The translations under genes were made by a program, and so were the position numbers. A stretch of DNA of 49,160 nt from an uncultured Tissierellia bacterium (lineage in GTDB: Bacteria; Bacillota; Clostridia; Tissierellales; Tissierellaceae). Positions 7,626 through 15,982 of the stretch are shown here, in pieces. The DNA lies in contig CAMIXG010000012.1 of NCBI GenBank assembly GCA_946402705.1, forward strand, positions 1 to 49,160, given 5' to 3'. Positions within the stretch are counted from its first letter, which is position 1, and each line of letters starts with the position of its first letter. The notes under the pieces were generated by a model, which was not told the origin of the DNA, did no database searches, and saw only the letters and a program-made list of their open reading frames with translations.

Positions 7626-9509
7626 ATGAACATTAATGTTAGGTCGGGGAATTGCGATTCAGCTGATAAAGTTCTCCAAGACTTTATATCTAATATAAAT
7701 TATGAAACTGCTCACCATAGGATAAAGACACAAGATATTAAATGCGGTTTCGGACTACAAGGTGTTTGTTGTAGACTATGTGCCAATGGCCCATGTAGAA
7801 TAACACCAAACTCACCCAAGGGTGTATGTGGTGCAACACCAGACCAAATGGTTGCTAGAAATTTCATTCGGTCAGTAGCTGCTGGTAGTGCTTCTTATAT
7901 ACACGTTCTTGAAAATTCTCTTTGGGCCTTAAAATCCTTAGGGGAAAAACAACTCGACATCAAAGGAATACAAACTTTAAATAATCTTGCCTCTTCTTTG
8001 GGAATAGAAGAAAATGACACTCACAAAAAAGCTATTATCTTAGCTGATTTTTTACTCGATGATTTATACAAACCAAGCTTCAAAAAAATGGAAGCTATTA
8101 ATATACTTGGATATACTCCAAGACTAAACAATTGGAAAGCATTAGACATTATGCCTGGAGGGGCAAAATCGGAAGTTTTTGATGCCCTGGTAAAATCCTC
8201 TACAAATCTAAACACAGATCCTACAAACATGCTACTACACTCACTTTCTCTAGGAATTTCAACAGGTTTTTACGGTTTAACACTTACAAACTTAATAAAC
8301 GATATCATAATGGGTGAACCAAGACTTAAAATTTCATCTGTAGGTATGAAAACTATAGACCCTGACTATATAAATATTATGGTTACAGGACATCAACATG
8401 CCCTTCACAAAGGACTAGAAGATATCATTAATTCTGAATCAGTAAAAACTCTATCTGATCAGCTTAATGTTAAAGGTATAAGAATAGTTGGTTCTACTTG
8501 TGTAGGACAAGATATGCAACTTCGTGCAAAAGACTTAGATGGAGTATTTTCTGGCCAGGCTGGAAATAATTTTACTACTGAAGCCATTCTAGCAACAGGT
8601 GCCATAGACTTAGTTGTATCAGAATTTAACTGTACTCTACCAGGTATAGAACCTATAGCCAAAGATTTAAACATAAAACTTATTGCCACAGATGAACTGG
8701 CTAAAAAAGAATCTGCTGACCTTTTGGCAGTAACTCCTGAAAATGCAGAAACTGTGGCTAAGGCTCTTGTAAAAGAAGCCATAACTAGTTATACACTAAG
8801 GAGAAATAAGGTAAAGATTAATATACCAGAAAATCATGGTAGCGATAATGCTTTAACTGGTGTTTCAGAAGGTACTTTGAAAGAATTTTTAGGTGGCAAT
8901 TATCAGCCCCTTATAAACTTGATTGCTTCTGGGCAAATAAAGGGCATTGTTGGTATTGTTGGTTGCTCAAATTTAGTATCTGGTGGTCATGATGTTTTTA
9001 CTGTAGAACTTGCAAAAAAACTAATCGCTAAGGATATACTTGTTCTATCAGCTGGATGTACCAGTGGTGGACTTAGTAATGTAGGCCTTACTTCTTTAGA
9101 AGCATCTCAACTTGCAGGACCAAACTTAAGAAAGATTTGCGAGGAATTAAACATACCTCCTGTTCTAAATTTTGGACCATGCCTTGCAATTGGTAGATTG
9201 GAACTTGTTGCTGTAGAACTTGCAAAAGCCTTAGATGTTGATTTACCACAATTACCCCTTATAATATCTGCACCTCAATGGCTTGAAGAACAAGCCATAG
9301 CAGATGGTATGTATGCACTTTCTTTAGGACTTCCACTTCATGTAGCTAAGCCTTTATTTATAACTGGTGGTCCTGCTGTTACAAAACTTGTAACTGAAGA
9401 TCTTTTAAATATAACAGGTGGCCACTTAATTATGAATGAAGATGTGGATACAACTGTATCAACTTTTGACGAAATCATCATGGCTAAGCGTTATTCTTTA
9501 GGTATTTAG
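7626..9509 (+). CDS. cooS: Nickel CO dehydrogenase catalytic subunit, divergent CooS
   Basis: CooS oxidises CO to CO2 (or the reverse) at a Ni-Fe-S C-cluster and passes electrons to ferredoxin-like CooF. The 627 residues are normal for monofunctional CooS. Cys40 and Cys48 match the D-cluster positions, and Cys49, 52, 57 and 68 match the B-cluster. The C-cluster ligands of characterised enzymes are accounted for by His256 (GHQH), Cys292, Cys336, Cys447 (GIVGCSN), Cys478 (AGCTSGG) and Cys519 (FGPC). Unlike the well-studied enzymes, the lysine near the active site is Gln556 in EEQAIADG, and the His-rich proton-relay stretch reads AAGSASYIHV. No acetyl-CoA synthase gene is near. GGAGG precedes the ATG. 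It is a divergent clade, possibly with altered kinetics. Confidence 0.93.
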   Translation: MNINVRSGNCDSADKVLQDFISNINYETAHHRIKTQDIKCGFGLQGVCCRLCANGPCRITPNSPKGVCGATPDQMVARNFIRSVAAGSASYIHVLENSLWALKSLGEKQLDIKGIQTLNNLASSLGIEENDTHKKAIILADFLLDDLYKPSFKKMEAINILGYTPRLNNWKALDIMPGGAKSEVFDALVKSSTNLNTDPTNMLLHSLSLGISTGFYGLTLTNLINDIIMGEPRLKISSVGMKTIDPDYINIMVTGHQHALHKGLEDIINSESVKTLSDQLNVKGIRIVGSTCVGQDMQLRAKDLDGVFSGQAGNNFTTEAILATGAIDLVVSEFNCTLPGIEPIAKDLNIKLIATDELAKKESADLLAVTPENAETVAKALVKEAITSYTLRRNKVKINIPENHGSDNALTGVSEGTLKEFLGGNYQPLINLIASGQIKGIVGIVGCSNLVSGGHDVFTVELAKKLIAKDILVLSAGCTSGGLSNVGLTSLEASQLAGPNLRKICEELNIPPVLNFGPCLAIGRLELVAVELAKALDVDLPQLPLIISAPQWLEEQAIADGMYALSLGLPLHVAKPLFITGGPAVTKLVTEDLLNITGGHLIMNEDVDTTVSTFDEIIMAKRYSLGI

Positions 9510-9518
9510 GAGTGAACT

Positions 9519-10004
9519 ATGACTATGAAAACTGAAAAAAACAAGGAAACTATAAAAAAAATAATGGTAGATGAATCTAAGTGTCAAGGTTGTTATAACT
9601 GTACTTTCGCCTGCATAGCAGTCCATGAAAATAAGGGCAAAAATATCTATAAGGTTGATACTCACAATAAAAACTTTAATAGTAGAAATGTTATAACCAT
9701 AAATGAAGATGGTAGACCTACACCTATGGTGTGTAGACATTGTGATATGCCAGAGTGTGTTCTTACCTGCATTAGTGGAGCCATGACAAAGGATGAAGAA
9801 ACTGGTATTGTAAAACATAATCTAAAAAAATGTGCATCTTGTTTTATGTGTGTTATGTCTTGTCCTTATGGGGTTTTAAAACCTGATAATAAGACTGGAA
9901 AGATAATAATAAAGTGTGATATGTGTGAAGGAGAAGATATGCCTGCCTGTGTTAAAAGTTGCCCAACTGGCGCCTTATATATAAAGGAGGTTGAAAAAAT
10001 ATGA
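9519..10004 (+). CDS. cooF: CooF-like four-cluster ferredoxin subunit
   Basis: This is a 161-residue polyferredoxin with sixteen cysteines in four groups (22/25/28/32, 72/75/80/84, 105/108/111/115, 133/136/144/148), enough for four [4Fe-4S] clusters. The layout is that of CooF and related DMSO-reductase/HycB-type electron-transfer subunits. It should carry electrons between CooS and a partner oxidoreductase. It begins 9 bp after the cooS stop with AGGAG overlapping that stop, and its own end overlaps the next gene by 4 bp (ATGA), so the three genes are translationally linked. A second ATG two codons in is an equally possible start. Lack of a signal or membrane segment indicates a cytoplasmic location. 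Confidence 0.9.
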   Translation: MTMKTEKNKETIKKIMVDESKCQGCYNCTFACIAVHENKGKNIYKVDTHNKNFNSRNVITINEDGRPTPMVCRHCDMPECVLTCISGAMTKDEETGIVKHNLKKCASCFMCVMSCPYGVLKPDNKTGKIIIKCDMCEGEDMPACVKSCPTGALYIKEVEKI

Positions 10005-11287
10005 AATATCTAATCCTGGGAGCCAGTGCAGCAGGACTTAATGCTGCTAAAACTCTCAGAAAACTTGATGAGTCAGCTATTATAACTGTAGTTTCTCAAA
10101 ATACTATGATATATTCTAAATCTCTACTCCACCTTTTTATAACTGGTGAAAGAAATCTTCATGCACTTAGTTTTGTAGAACCTGATTTTTTCGAACAAAA
10201 TGATATAAACTGGGTAAATGGTGTATCTGCCGTTGGTGTTAATACCTATAGGAAAGAGGTTAATCTTAGCAACAACCTAATAGAAACTTATGATAAGTTA
10301 CTGATTGCTACTGGTTCGACTTCCCTATTTCCACCAAATCTGGATTATATACAGGATGCTAAAAATGTGTATAGCCTAGAAAATTTAACAGATGCTATCT
10401 TAATTAGAGACAAGATTTCAAAGTCTAAATCTATAACTTTTATTGGTGGTGGCTTAGTATGTTTGGACATAGTATCTAAACTTTTATACAGAGGTTTTCA
10501 TATAAATATAATTGAATATGGAAATAATATTATGTCTTTTCAATTAAATCAAGAAGCTGCAGAACCTTATCAAAAGGCTGTAATAGATGATGGTGCCAGT
10601 CTTTATACCAATGCAATAGTGGTTAGTGCTGGAATGATTGGTGATGAAATAACAAGTTTAACCCTAAATAATGGAGAAAAAATAAATACAGATATGGTAA
10701 TAGTATCTTCCGGTATATCTCCAAACTCTGACTTTCTTGAAGGTTCAGATATTAGAAGAGATTGTGGTTTAGTTGAAATAAAAGGTCAAAAATTGAGAAA
10801 GGGAGTCTTAGTAAATAAAAAATGTGAGACTAATATTCCAGATATATATGCTGCTGGAGATGTTTGTGCGGAAAAACTTCCCCTTTGGCCAATAGCTGTT
10901 AAACAAGGAATTGTTGCTGCCTATAACATGGCTCTTAAAGACAAGGAAATGAGATCTGTTTATGGTCTTAAAAATCCAATCTCTTATTTCGGAATTAACA
11001 CCATATCTATAGGCGATCCCAATGTAAGTGGTCCAAACATTGAAACCATAGACTATAGAGATGATTTACACGGTGTTTACAAACATGCCCTAGTAGAAAA
11101 CGGGAAATATATAAGAAGTATTATACTTCAAGGTGAAATACAAGGTGCTGGAATATTTGAAAGACTCATAGAAGACGAGATGGATATATCTGGTGTAAAC
11201 AAGTATTTATTTGACTTTACCTTTGATGATTTTTTTGAATTAGATGATAGGGGCCAGATAATATATTCCAATAAAAATGCAATATAA
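10001..11287 (+). CDS. FAD/NAD(P)-dependent oxidoreductase of the CO dehydrogenase cluster
   Basis: This is a 428-residue pyridine-nucleotide-disulfide-type flavoprotein. An N-terminal FAD dinucleotide fold (LILGASAAGLNAAKTL, Gly7/Ala10/Gly12 pattern), a second NAD(P)-binding fold near residue 150 (FIGGGLVCLD) and the late FAD motif (IPDIYAAGDVCAE, near 285) are all visible. It resembles NADH oxidase/nitrite-reductase-like reductases. In published genomes the same CooS-CooF-flavin oxidoreductase trio is proposed to couple CO oxidation to NAD(P)+ reduction. The overlap with cooF supports a complex. The redox-active cysteine of NADH oxidases (normally near residue 42) is not apparent, since that stretch reads NTMIYSKSLL, which argues against an O2/peroxide reductase role. 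Confidence 0.88.
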   Translation: MKYLILGASAAGLNAAKTLRKLDESAIITVVSQNTMIYSKSLLHLFITGERNLHALSFVEPDFFEQNDINWVNGVSAVGVNTYRKEVNLSNNLIETYDKLLIATGSTSLFPPNLDYIQDAKNVYSLENLTDAILIRDKISKSKSITFIGGGLVCLDIVSKLLYRGFHINIIEYGNNIMSFQLNQEAAEPYQKAVIDDGASLYTNAIVVSAGMIGDEITSLTLNNGEKINTDMVIVSSGISPNSDFLEGSDIRRDCGLVEIKGQKLRKGVLVNKKCETNIPDIYAAGDVCAEKLPLWPIAVKQGIVAAYNMALKDKEMRSVYGLKNPISYFGINTISIGDPNVSGPNIETIDYRDDLHGVYKHALVENGKYIRSIILQGEIQGAGIFERLIEDEMDISGVNKYLFDFTFDDFFELDDRGQIIYSNKNAI

Positions 11288-11313
11288 AAGAGTGGATTAA
11301 TCCACTCTTTTTT
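11287..11313 (+). terminator. Terminator of the cooS operon
   Basis: A 24-bp perfect palindrome (AAAGAGTGGATT and complement) starts at the stop codon and is followed by T residues. Confidence 0.9.
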
Positions 11314-11354
11314 GTTCACAATTTTCAATTCTAGTAAAATTTGATATATAAAAA

Positions 11355-11386
11355 ACGAAAAAGGACCACGGCTAGTAGTCCTTCTT
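11355..11386 (-). terminator. Probable terminator of the MFS gene
   Basis: AAGGAC / GTCCTT with an 11-nt loop is flanked by A-rich and T-rich tracts on opposite sides. It lies about 130 bp past the convergent MFS gene. A short stem makes this less certain. Confidence 0.5.
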
Positions 11387-11513
11387 TTATAGTTATAAGG
11401 TCATTCTCATGTGAAATATCACTTTCTAAATACATAATATCACTTAGTGCCTATATAGTCAATATATTTATTCTTTTTTTCTAACTTCATAATATTTAGA
11501 ATAATGCTTAATT

Positions 11514-12686
11514 TTAAGCCTTTTCAGCATATTCTTTGTTTACAAATAAAGCCAGTAAAACACCTATAGTAGTAATTATAATATTTAATAGAACTACCTT
11601 GATGGGACCTGTATCTCCAAAGGAATTTGTAAGTTTTCCAGCTATTGAAAGAACTATATAACTTCCTATACTTGAAGCTATCATAACTATTGATGTTATC
11701 TTGCCCTTATTTTCCTTATACATAGCATTTGCAGTAGATGTTACAAGTTGAAGAACTCCTCCAGCTGCAAAAAATCCTATTAAAAATCCTGCAAGTTTTA
11801 CCATGGCTGCATTTCTAACAAAATATACTAACACTAGTGTTAATAGAGATATGAATGGATATATAACTAAAACTTGTACTGGCTTAAATTTTCTAAGCAT
11901 AATAAATGATGAAAATAAAATAGCACAAACTGTACCAACAGCATATAATGACTGTATCTTACTTGGATTGCTTACCCCATATAATAAACCTAACTCCTGA
12001 TTACAATTAAGCCATAACTGGAAAGTAGCTGTTGTAGTAAAACCTAGTAAAATAAGTGCTATACTTCCCCTATCAAATTTCATCTTGCTTTGACTTCTAC
12101 TAAGTCCTGCACTTGTACTCTTTGGAAATTTAAGTGTTAAAATTAATAATCCATCAGCTACAAGTAAAATAGCTGCTAAGTAAAATAAAGTCCTATAGGA
12201 CAAGCTATTATTAGCAACATATCCTATCCCAAAAGGTAGAATAAATTGTCCAAGAGACATTGAAAACTTAGTAAACATACTCGCTATGTCTCCCTTATCT
12301 TCAAAAATTTCAAGTACTGATGGAATTACTGATGTATCTAAAAATGAATTTGCTGCCCCACCTATTATTGCAAATACATAAGCTATCATTACTGAACTGG
12401 ATTGCGCTATTCCAAAAAAATATAAAATATACATAAATATACCGAAAATAGCTGTTATTTTTCTTCCATATTTATCTGACATTGGTCCTGCAAATGGTAG
12501 TGCAACAAGCCTACCTATACCAAATACTGACGATACTTGAAGAACTAAACCTATGTTTCCACCCCAATTATTTGCAAATTCCTGCTTATATTGAGCTAGT
12601 ATAGAAACTCCTATTCCATGTATAAAGTATGTAAAATACAATGCTATGGCTGTTATTATTAAACTTTTCTTTCTTGATTCTGTCAT
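11514..12686 (-). CDS. Major facilitator superfamily transporter, substrate unknown
   Basis: The product is 390 residues with about 12 hydrophobic helices and no signal peptide. The MFS loop 2-3 motif is present as GPMSDKYGRKITAIFG (about residues 67-82), with the preceding VALPFAG. It is a secondary transporter of the cytoplasmic membrane. Nothing in the sequence fixes the substrate. A strong GGGGGAAG ribosome site precedes the ATG. It is convergent with the cooS operon and about 60 bp downstream of a small sigma-factor gene on the same strand, so the two could share a transcript. A drug-efflux or sugar/organic-acid role would be a guess. Confidence 0.85.
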   Translation of the reverse strand: MTESRKKSLIITAIALYFTYFIHGIGVSILAQYKQEFANNWGGNIGLVLQVSSVFGIGRLVALPFAGPMSDKYGRKITAIFGIFMYILYFFGIAQSSSVMIAYVFAIIGGAANSFLDTSVIPSVLEIFEDKGDIASMFTKFSMSLGQFILPFGIGYVANNSLSYRTLFYLAAILLVADGLLILTLKFPKSTSAGLSRSQSKMKFDRGSIALILLGFTTTATFQLWLNCNQELGLLYGVSNPSKIQSLYAVGTVCAILFSSFIMLRKFKPVQVLVIYPFISLLTLVLVYFVRNAAMVKLAGFLIGFFAAGGVLQLVTSTANAMYKENKGKITSIVMIASSIGSYIVLSIAGKLTNSFGDTGPIKVVLLNIIITTIGVLLALFVNKEYAEKA

Positions 12687-12745
12687 TTTCTTCCCCCTTA
12701 TTTATATAGCATATTTATTATAACTGTATATACCATAATTTGAAA

Positions 12746-13312
12746 CTAATTTTTATAGTTTTTTCTAAGTCTTTTAATAGCCCTCTCCTTAGTATTAACT
12801 ATAGTTCTATAGGACAGGGATAATTTTTTGGCTATTTCAACCATTGATATATTATTTATAAAGTAAAAATCCACTATTTGTTTTTCCCTAAAACTTAGCT
12901 TCTCATATGCCTTATATAAGGCTAAATTTTCTTCCATCTTAAAAATCTTCTCAAAATCTTCATCCTCACAACTTAGTAGCTCCAATCTTTCTGCTTCACC
13001 TTCTTCATTATTAATCTTCTCATTTAAACTAATAATTTTCACCTTATCATACTTAGCTAAATACATAAACCTAAGTTTCAGCTGAACATAGGCAATAAAT
13101 GGAACCTTTCTACTAGTATCAAAGGAGTCTATCGCTAATAAAATCTCAACAATTCCGTCCTGATACATATCCAAATAAGCCTCCCTATAGTTATTATATT
13201 TCTTAATGCTTGAAACTAATAGGGGATGAAGTTTTCTAATTATAACTTCTTTGCTAGACTTACTACCGTCTTTAGCCTCTAATACCAACTTGTCCAGGCA
13301 TAATTTTTCCAT
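12746..13312 (-). CDS. Small sigma-70-family sigma factor
   Basis: The product is 188 residues. The N-terminal half has a region-2-like stretch (YLDMYQDGIVEILLAIDSFDTSRKVPFIAYVQLKLRF in overlapping pieces, residues about 46-80), including the D-x-Q-D-G core-binding pattern and the promoter-melting aromatic residues. The C-terminal half is region 4, with LSFREKQIVDFYF and the helix-turn-helix MVEIAKKLSLSYRTIVNTKERAIKRLRK (residues about 134-184, in pieces). Size and layout resemble the small alternative sigma factors of clostridia (the TcdR/UviA and SigH-like groups) rather than the housekeeping factor. No anti-sigma gene is obvious, although the divergent neighbour is a small zinc-ribbon membrane protein. 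GGAGGTGG precedes the ATG. Confidence 0.85.
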   Translation of the reverse strand: MEKLCLDKLVLEAKDGSKSSKEVIIRKLHPLLVSSIKKYNNYREAYLDMYQDGIVEILLAIDSFDTSRKVPFIAYVQLKLRFMYLAKYDKVKIISLNEKINNEEGEAERLELLSCEDEDFEKIFKMEENLALYKAYEKLSFREKQIVDFYFINNISMVEIAKKLSLSYRTIVNTKERAIKRLRKNYKN

Positions 13313-13363
13313 ACTGCCACCTCCAACTAAAGCTTAAATATTTTAGCTGGATTTGTATAATTA

Positions 13364-13416
13364 GGACTTTTAGTCTTTTTACAAGACTTTTTCAAAGTCT
13401 AGTTATATAATAGACT
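13364..13416. repeat. Cluster of AGACTTT/AAAGTCT motifs between divergent genes
   Basis: Five copies of GACTT or its complement occur within about 50 bp, including a perfect 7-bp inverted repeat with a 3-nt loop (AGACTTTTTCAAAGTCT, 13384-13400). A TATAAT on the plus strand follows at 13406-13411. This could be an operator region shared by the sigma-factor and zinc-ribbon genes. Confidence 0.45.
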
Positions 13417-13429
13417 TGGGAGTGATTTT

Positions 13430-13702
13430 ATGATCTGTAAAAAATGTAATATAAAAATAAATAGTGATTTAGATAAATGTCCTGTATGTGATGGTGAGTT
13501 ATCTGATTCCAATGATATACAAGATTTACCTGATGTTGATGAAAATAATAATGGCATGTTTAAACCAAAGTTTCTAATAGTTTTAGCCATTGCCATAGTT
13601 TTTATAGTGGTTGTAAAAACTATATTTTTTCCAAATGTTGAAAAGATGCCTAAATATAAAATGGATTATGGAATGGAAGTACAAAGCCTTTCCAAAAAAT
13701 AA
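13430..13702 (+). CDS. Small zinc-ribbon membrane protein
   Basis: This 90-residue protein opens with a zinc-ribbon (MICKKC ... CPVC, Cys3, 6, 17, 20), then has an acidic linker, one transmembrane helix (residues about 46-62, FLIVLAIAIVFIVVVK) and a short tail. Proteins of this shape are common in Firmicutes and mostly uncharacterised. The N-terminal ribbon is expected in the cytoplasm. It is divergent from a small sigma-factor gene, so a sensory or anti-sigma role is conceivable but not shown. The start is ATG after GGGAGTG. It is convergent with the chemoreceptor array. Confidence 0.78.
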   Translation: MICKKCNIKINSDLDKCPVCDGELSDSNDIQDLPDVDENNNGMFKPKFLIVLAIAIVFIVVVKTIFFPNVEKMPKYKMDYGMEVQSLSKK

Positions 13703-13721
13703 GATAAGATACTTAAAAGCA

Positions 13722-13752
13722 AAAAATAATGAGGATAGTCCTCATTATTTTT
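13722..13752. terminator. Bidirectional terminator between the zinc-ribbon gene and receptor 1
   Basis: AAAATAATGAGGA / TCCTCATTATTTT with a 3-nt loop is flanked by A and T runs, so it serves both convergent genes. Confidence 0.88.
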
Positions 13753-13770
13753 CTGCTTTTTATAGTTAAA

Positions 13771-15927
13771 CTAGTCTATATTATTTTCCTCTTCAAAATA
13801 ATTATCTTCTACTTCCTCTGACTCCTGAACTAATTCCTCTTCTATATAATCCACATTATCAAAAGTCTCTATAACTTCTTCAAATTCTCCATCCACTACC
13901 ATTTCGTAGCTCTTTTCGTCTATGGTTACTTCTGACATAAGTGCCTCTAATTTTTCGCCACTTTCTTTACTTGAACCCATCTCTCCATTTATATCATGAA
14001 TAGACTCTACCATAGTCATATTTTTCTCTGCTATTACTACTGTTGCCTTAGTAGACTCTTCTATAGTAAGAACTATATCTCTCATAGATTGGTTTATACT
14101 TCCTACATTTTCTTCTATTGCTGTTGATCTTTTTACTATTTCCTGTACAGAGTTATTTAAACTAACTCCATTTTTCCTAGACTCAACACTATCCTTTACA
14201 AAACTGTCATAATCTTTCATAACATTTTCTTCCATTAGATTTACTAAGTCCTTAGTATCTCTTACAAGTCTTAAAATAGAGTCTGATATTAACCCTGTTA
14301 TAACCTTGATTTGATCTGCAGCCTCATTTGAGTCTTCTGCAAGTTTTCTTATTTCCCTTGCTACTATTTCAAATCCTCGTCCTGCTTCTCCTGCCCTAGC
14401 TGCCTCTATAGCTGCATTAAGAGATAATAGGGTAGTTTGATCTGCTATAGCTGTTATAGAATCTGTAAGCATACCTATTTTTTCTACCTCTTTTGCAGAT
14501 TCTATAGCCTCTTCTATATTATCCTTGGCTACTGTATATTTTTTTCTAGTATGTTCCCTAGATTTTACAAAGGTTTCATTACTAACTTCCGAATGATCCT
14601 TTATACCATTAGATATATCATCTATAACACTAACTATTCTAGTAAACTCATTTATTGATTCATATATACTATCTACTGATCCAATTATTGTTTCAGTTGT
14701 AGCAGATGTTTCTTCCATACCTGCTGATAATTCTTGTGTTATGGCAGATGTTTCTTCTCCTTGAATATTTAACTTTTCTAGGTTATCCATAGTAACTGCA
14801 TATACTTGGTTATTTACATCTACTGCTTCCTTCATATTTATCATAAATATCTTTAACTTATCTATTATTACAGCAAAAGCCTTACTCATATCACCAATTT
14901 CATCTTTTCTCTCAAAATACTCCTCTGGTATTTCTACATCTAAATTGAGTTCTCCTATCTCCTTTAAAATCTTAACAGATTCATTGATAGGTTTTGATAT
15001 TGAATTTGATATTATTCCAGCCACTGCTAATGATGCTGCCATTATAACTCCCATCACTACAAAAGTTATTAATATAGTTTGATTTAAAGCTCCTGCCATT
15101 ACCTTTGGCATTACTGTTACACCCATATACCAATCTGCTTCTGCTACATGAGCAAAATAGAAGTATCTATCCATTCCATCTATAGCTGATGGTATCTTTC
15201 TATCCTTTAGATTGATGTCTTCATTTAACATGATATCTGTTATGCCTTCACCATTTGTATCTACTATATTTACAAATTTACCATTATCTGGCTTAAAGTC
15301 TTCATAGGAATGTGCTAAGAAATCTCCATTTCCATTGATAATAAAACCTTCATAGCCCTCTCCTATATCTATAGATTCTATAGTTGTCAATAATCTGTCT
15401 ATTAAGATGTCTGCACCAAAAACTCCTTGCTCCCCTGATTTAGTGGTAAAAGGTTTAGATATAGTAACTATAAGCTTGTTGTACTGCATATCCATGTAAG
15501 GATCTGATATATAATATCCCTTTGCTTTTTTACCATTGACATACCAATCTCTACCAGTTAAATCAGCCTTTGCCATTGTCAAATCATGACATATAAACTG
15601 TTTATTATCCATCTGAGCATAGTAGTCTAATACATTTTCATTTTTACTAACCATATCCTTCATATATGCTCTAGCATAGTCTAGGTCTTTCAAAGTATCG
15701 TTATAAACAATATCATCGACCATTTGTCCAATTTTAAACTTTTCTTGGCCTATCCACTTATTCATATGCCCTGCTGCATTTTCAGCTGTCAGTTGAATAC
15801 GTCCATCCAATTCTTTTTCAAAATTCTTTATTGAAAAAGCATAGTTTACAAATGATAATACAATTGCTATAACTATGGCAACTGTCGCCATAGCTGTCAT
15901 TATTCTGCCTTTTAATCTCATTGTCAA
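13771..15927 (-). CDS. dCache methyl-accepting chemotaxis protein 1, with acidic tail
   Basis: This is a transmembrane chemoreceptor of 718 residues: TM1 about 9-31, an extracellular double-Cache sensor about 35-280, TM2 about 284-306, HAMP to about 360, then the cytoplasmic coiled-coil hairpin with the CheA/CheW-binding tip [18 protein letters not shown] (497-514). The sensor keeps Arg126-x-Trp128-Tyr129 and Asp146, the signature associated with amino-acid binding by dCache_1 domains. Unlike the other five receptors it carries an extra acidic C-terminus of about 50 residues rich in Glu and Asp, ending ENNID. It is the last of the array and lies 55 bp after receptor 2 with no terminator between, so the two may be co-transcribed. 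Confidence 0.93.
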   Translation of the reverse strand: MTMRLKGRIMTAMATVAIVIAIVLSFVNYAFSIKNFEKELDGRIQLTAENAAGHMNKWIGQEKFKIGQMVDDIVYNDTLKDLDYARAYMKDMVSKNENVLDYYAQMDNKQFICHDLTMAKADLTGRDWYVNGKKAKGYYISDPYMDMQYNKLIVTISKPFTTKSGEQGVFGADILIDRLLTTIESIDIGEGYEGFIINGNGDFLAHSYEDFKPDNGKFVNIVDTNGEGITDIMLNEDINLKDRKIPSAIDGMDRYFYFAHVAEADWYMGVTVMPKVMAGALNQTILITFVVMGVIMAASLAVAGIISNSISKPINESVKILKEIGELNLDVEIPEEYFERKDEIGDMSKAFAVIIDKLKIFMINMKEAVDVNNQVYAVTMDNLEKLNIQGEETSAITQELSAGMEETSATTETIIGSVDSIYESINEFTRIVSVIDDISNGIKDHSEVSNETFVKSREHTRKKYTVAKDNIEEAIESAKEVEKIGMLTDSITAIADQTTLLSLNAAIEAARAGEAGRGFEIVAREIRKLAEDSNEAADQIKVITGLISDSILRLVRDTKDLVNLMEENVMKDYDSFVKDSVESRKNGVSLNNSVQEIVKRSTAIEENVGSINQSMRDIVLTIEESTKATVVIAEKNMTMVESIHDINGEMGSSKESGEKLEALMSEVTIDEKSYEMVVDGEFEEVIETFDNVDYIEEELVQESEEVEDNYFEEENNID

Positions 15928-15982
15928 CTCTCCTTAATAACATTTTTATCACATTAATAATATCATATTTTACAGCCTTTTC

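Noticed and set aside
8459..8782. Minus-strand frames inside cooS
   Set aside because: They are shadows of the clear CooS coding frame, with no start signals.
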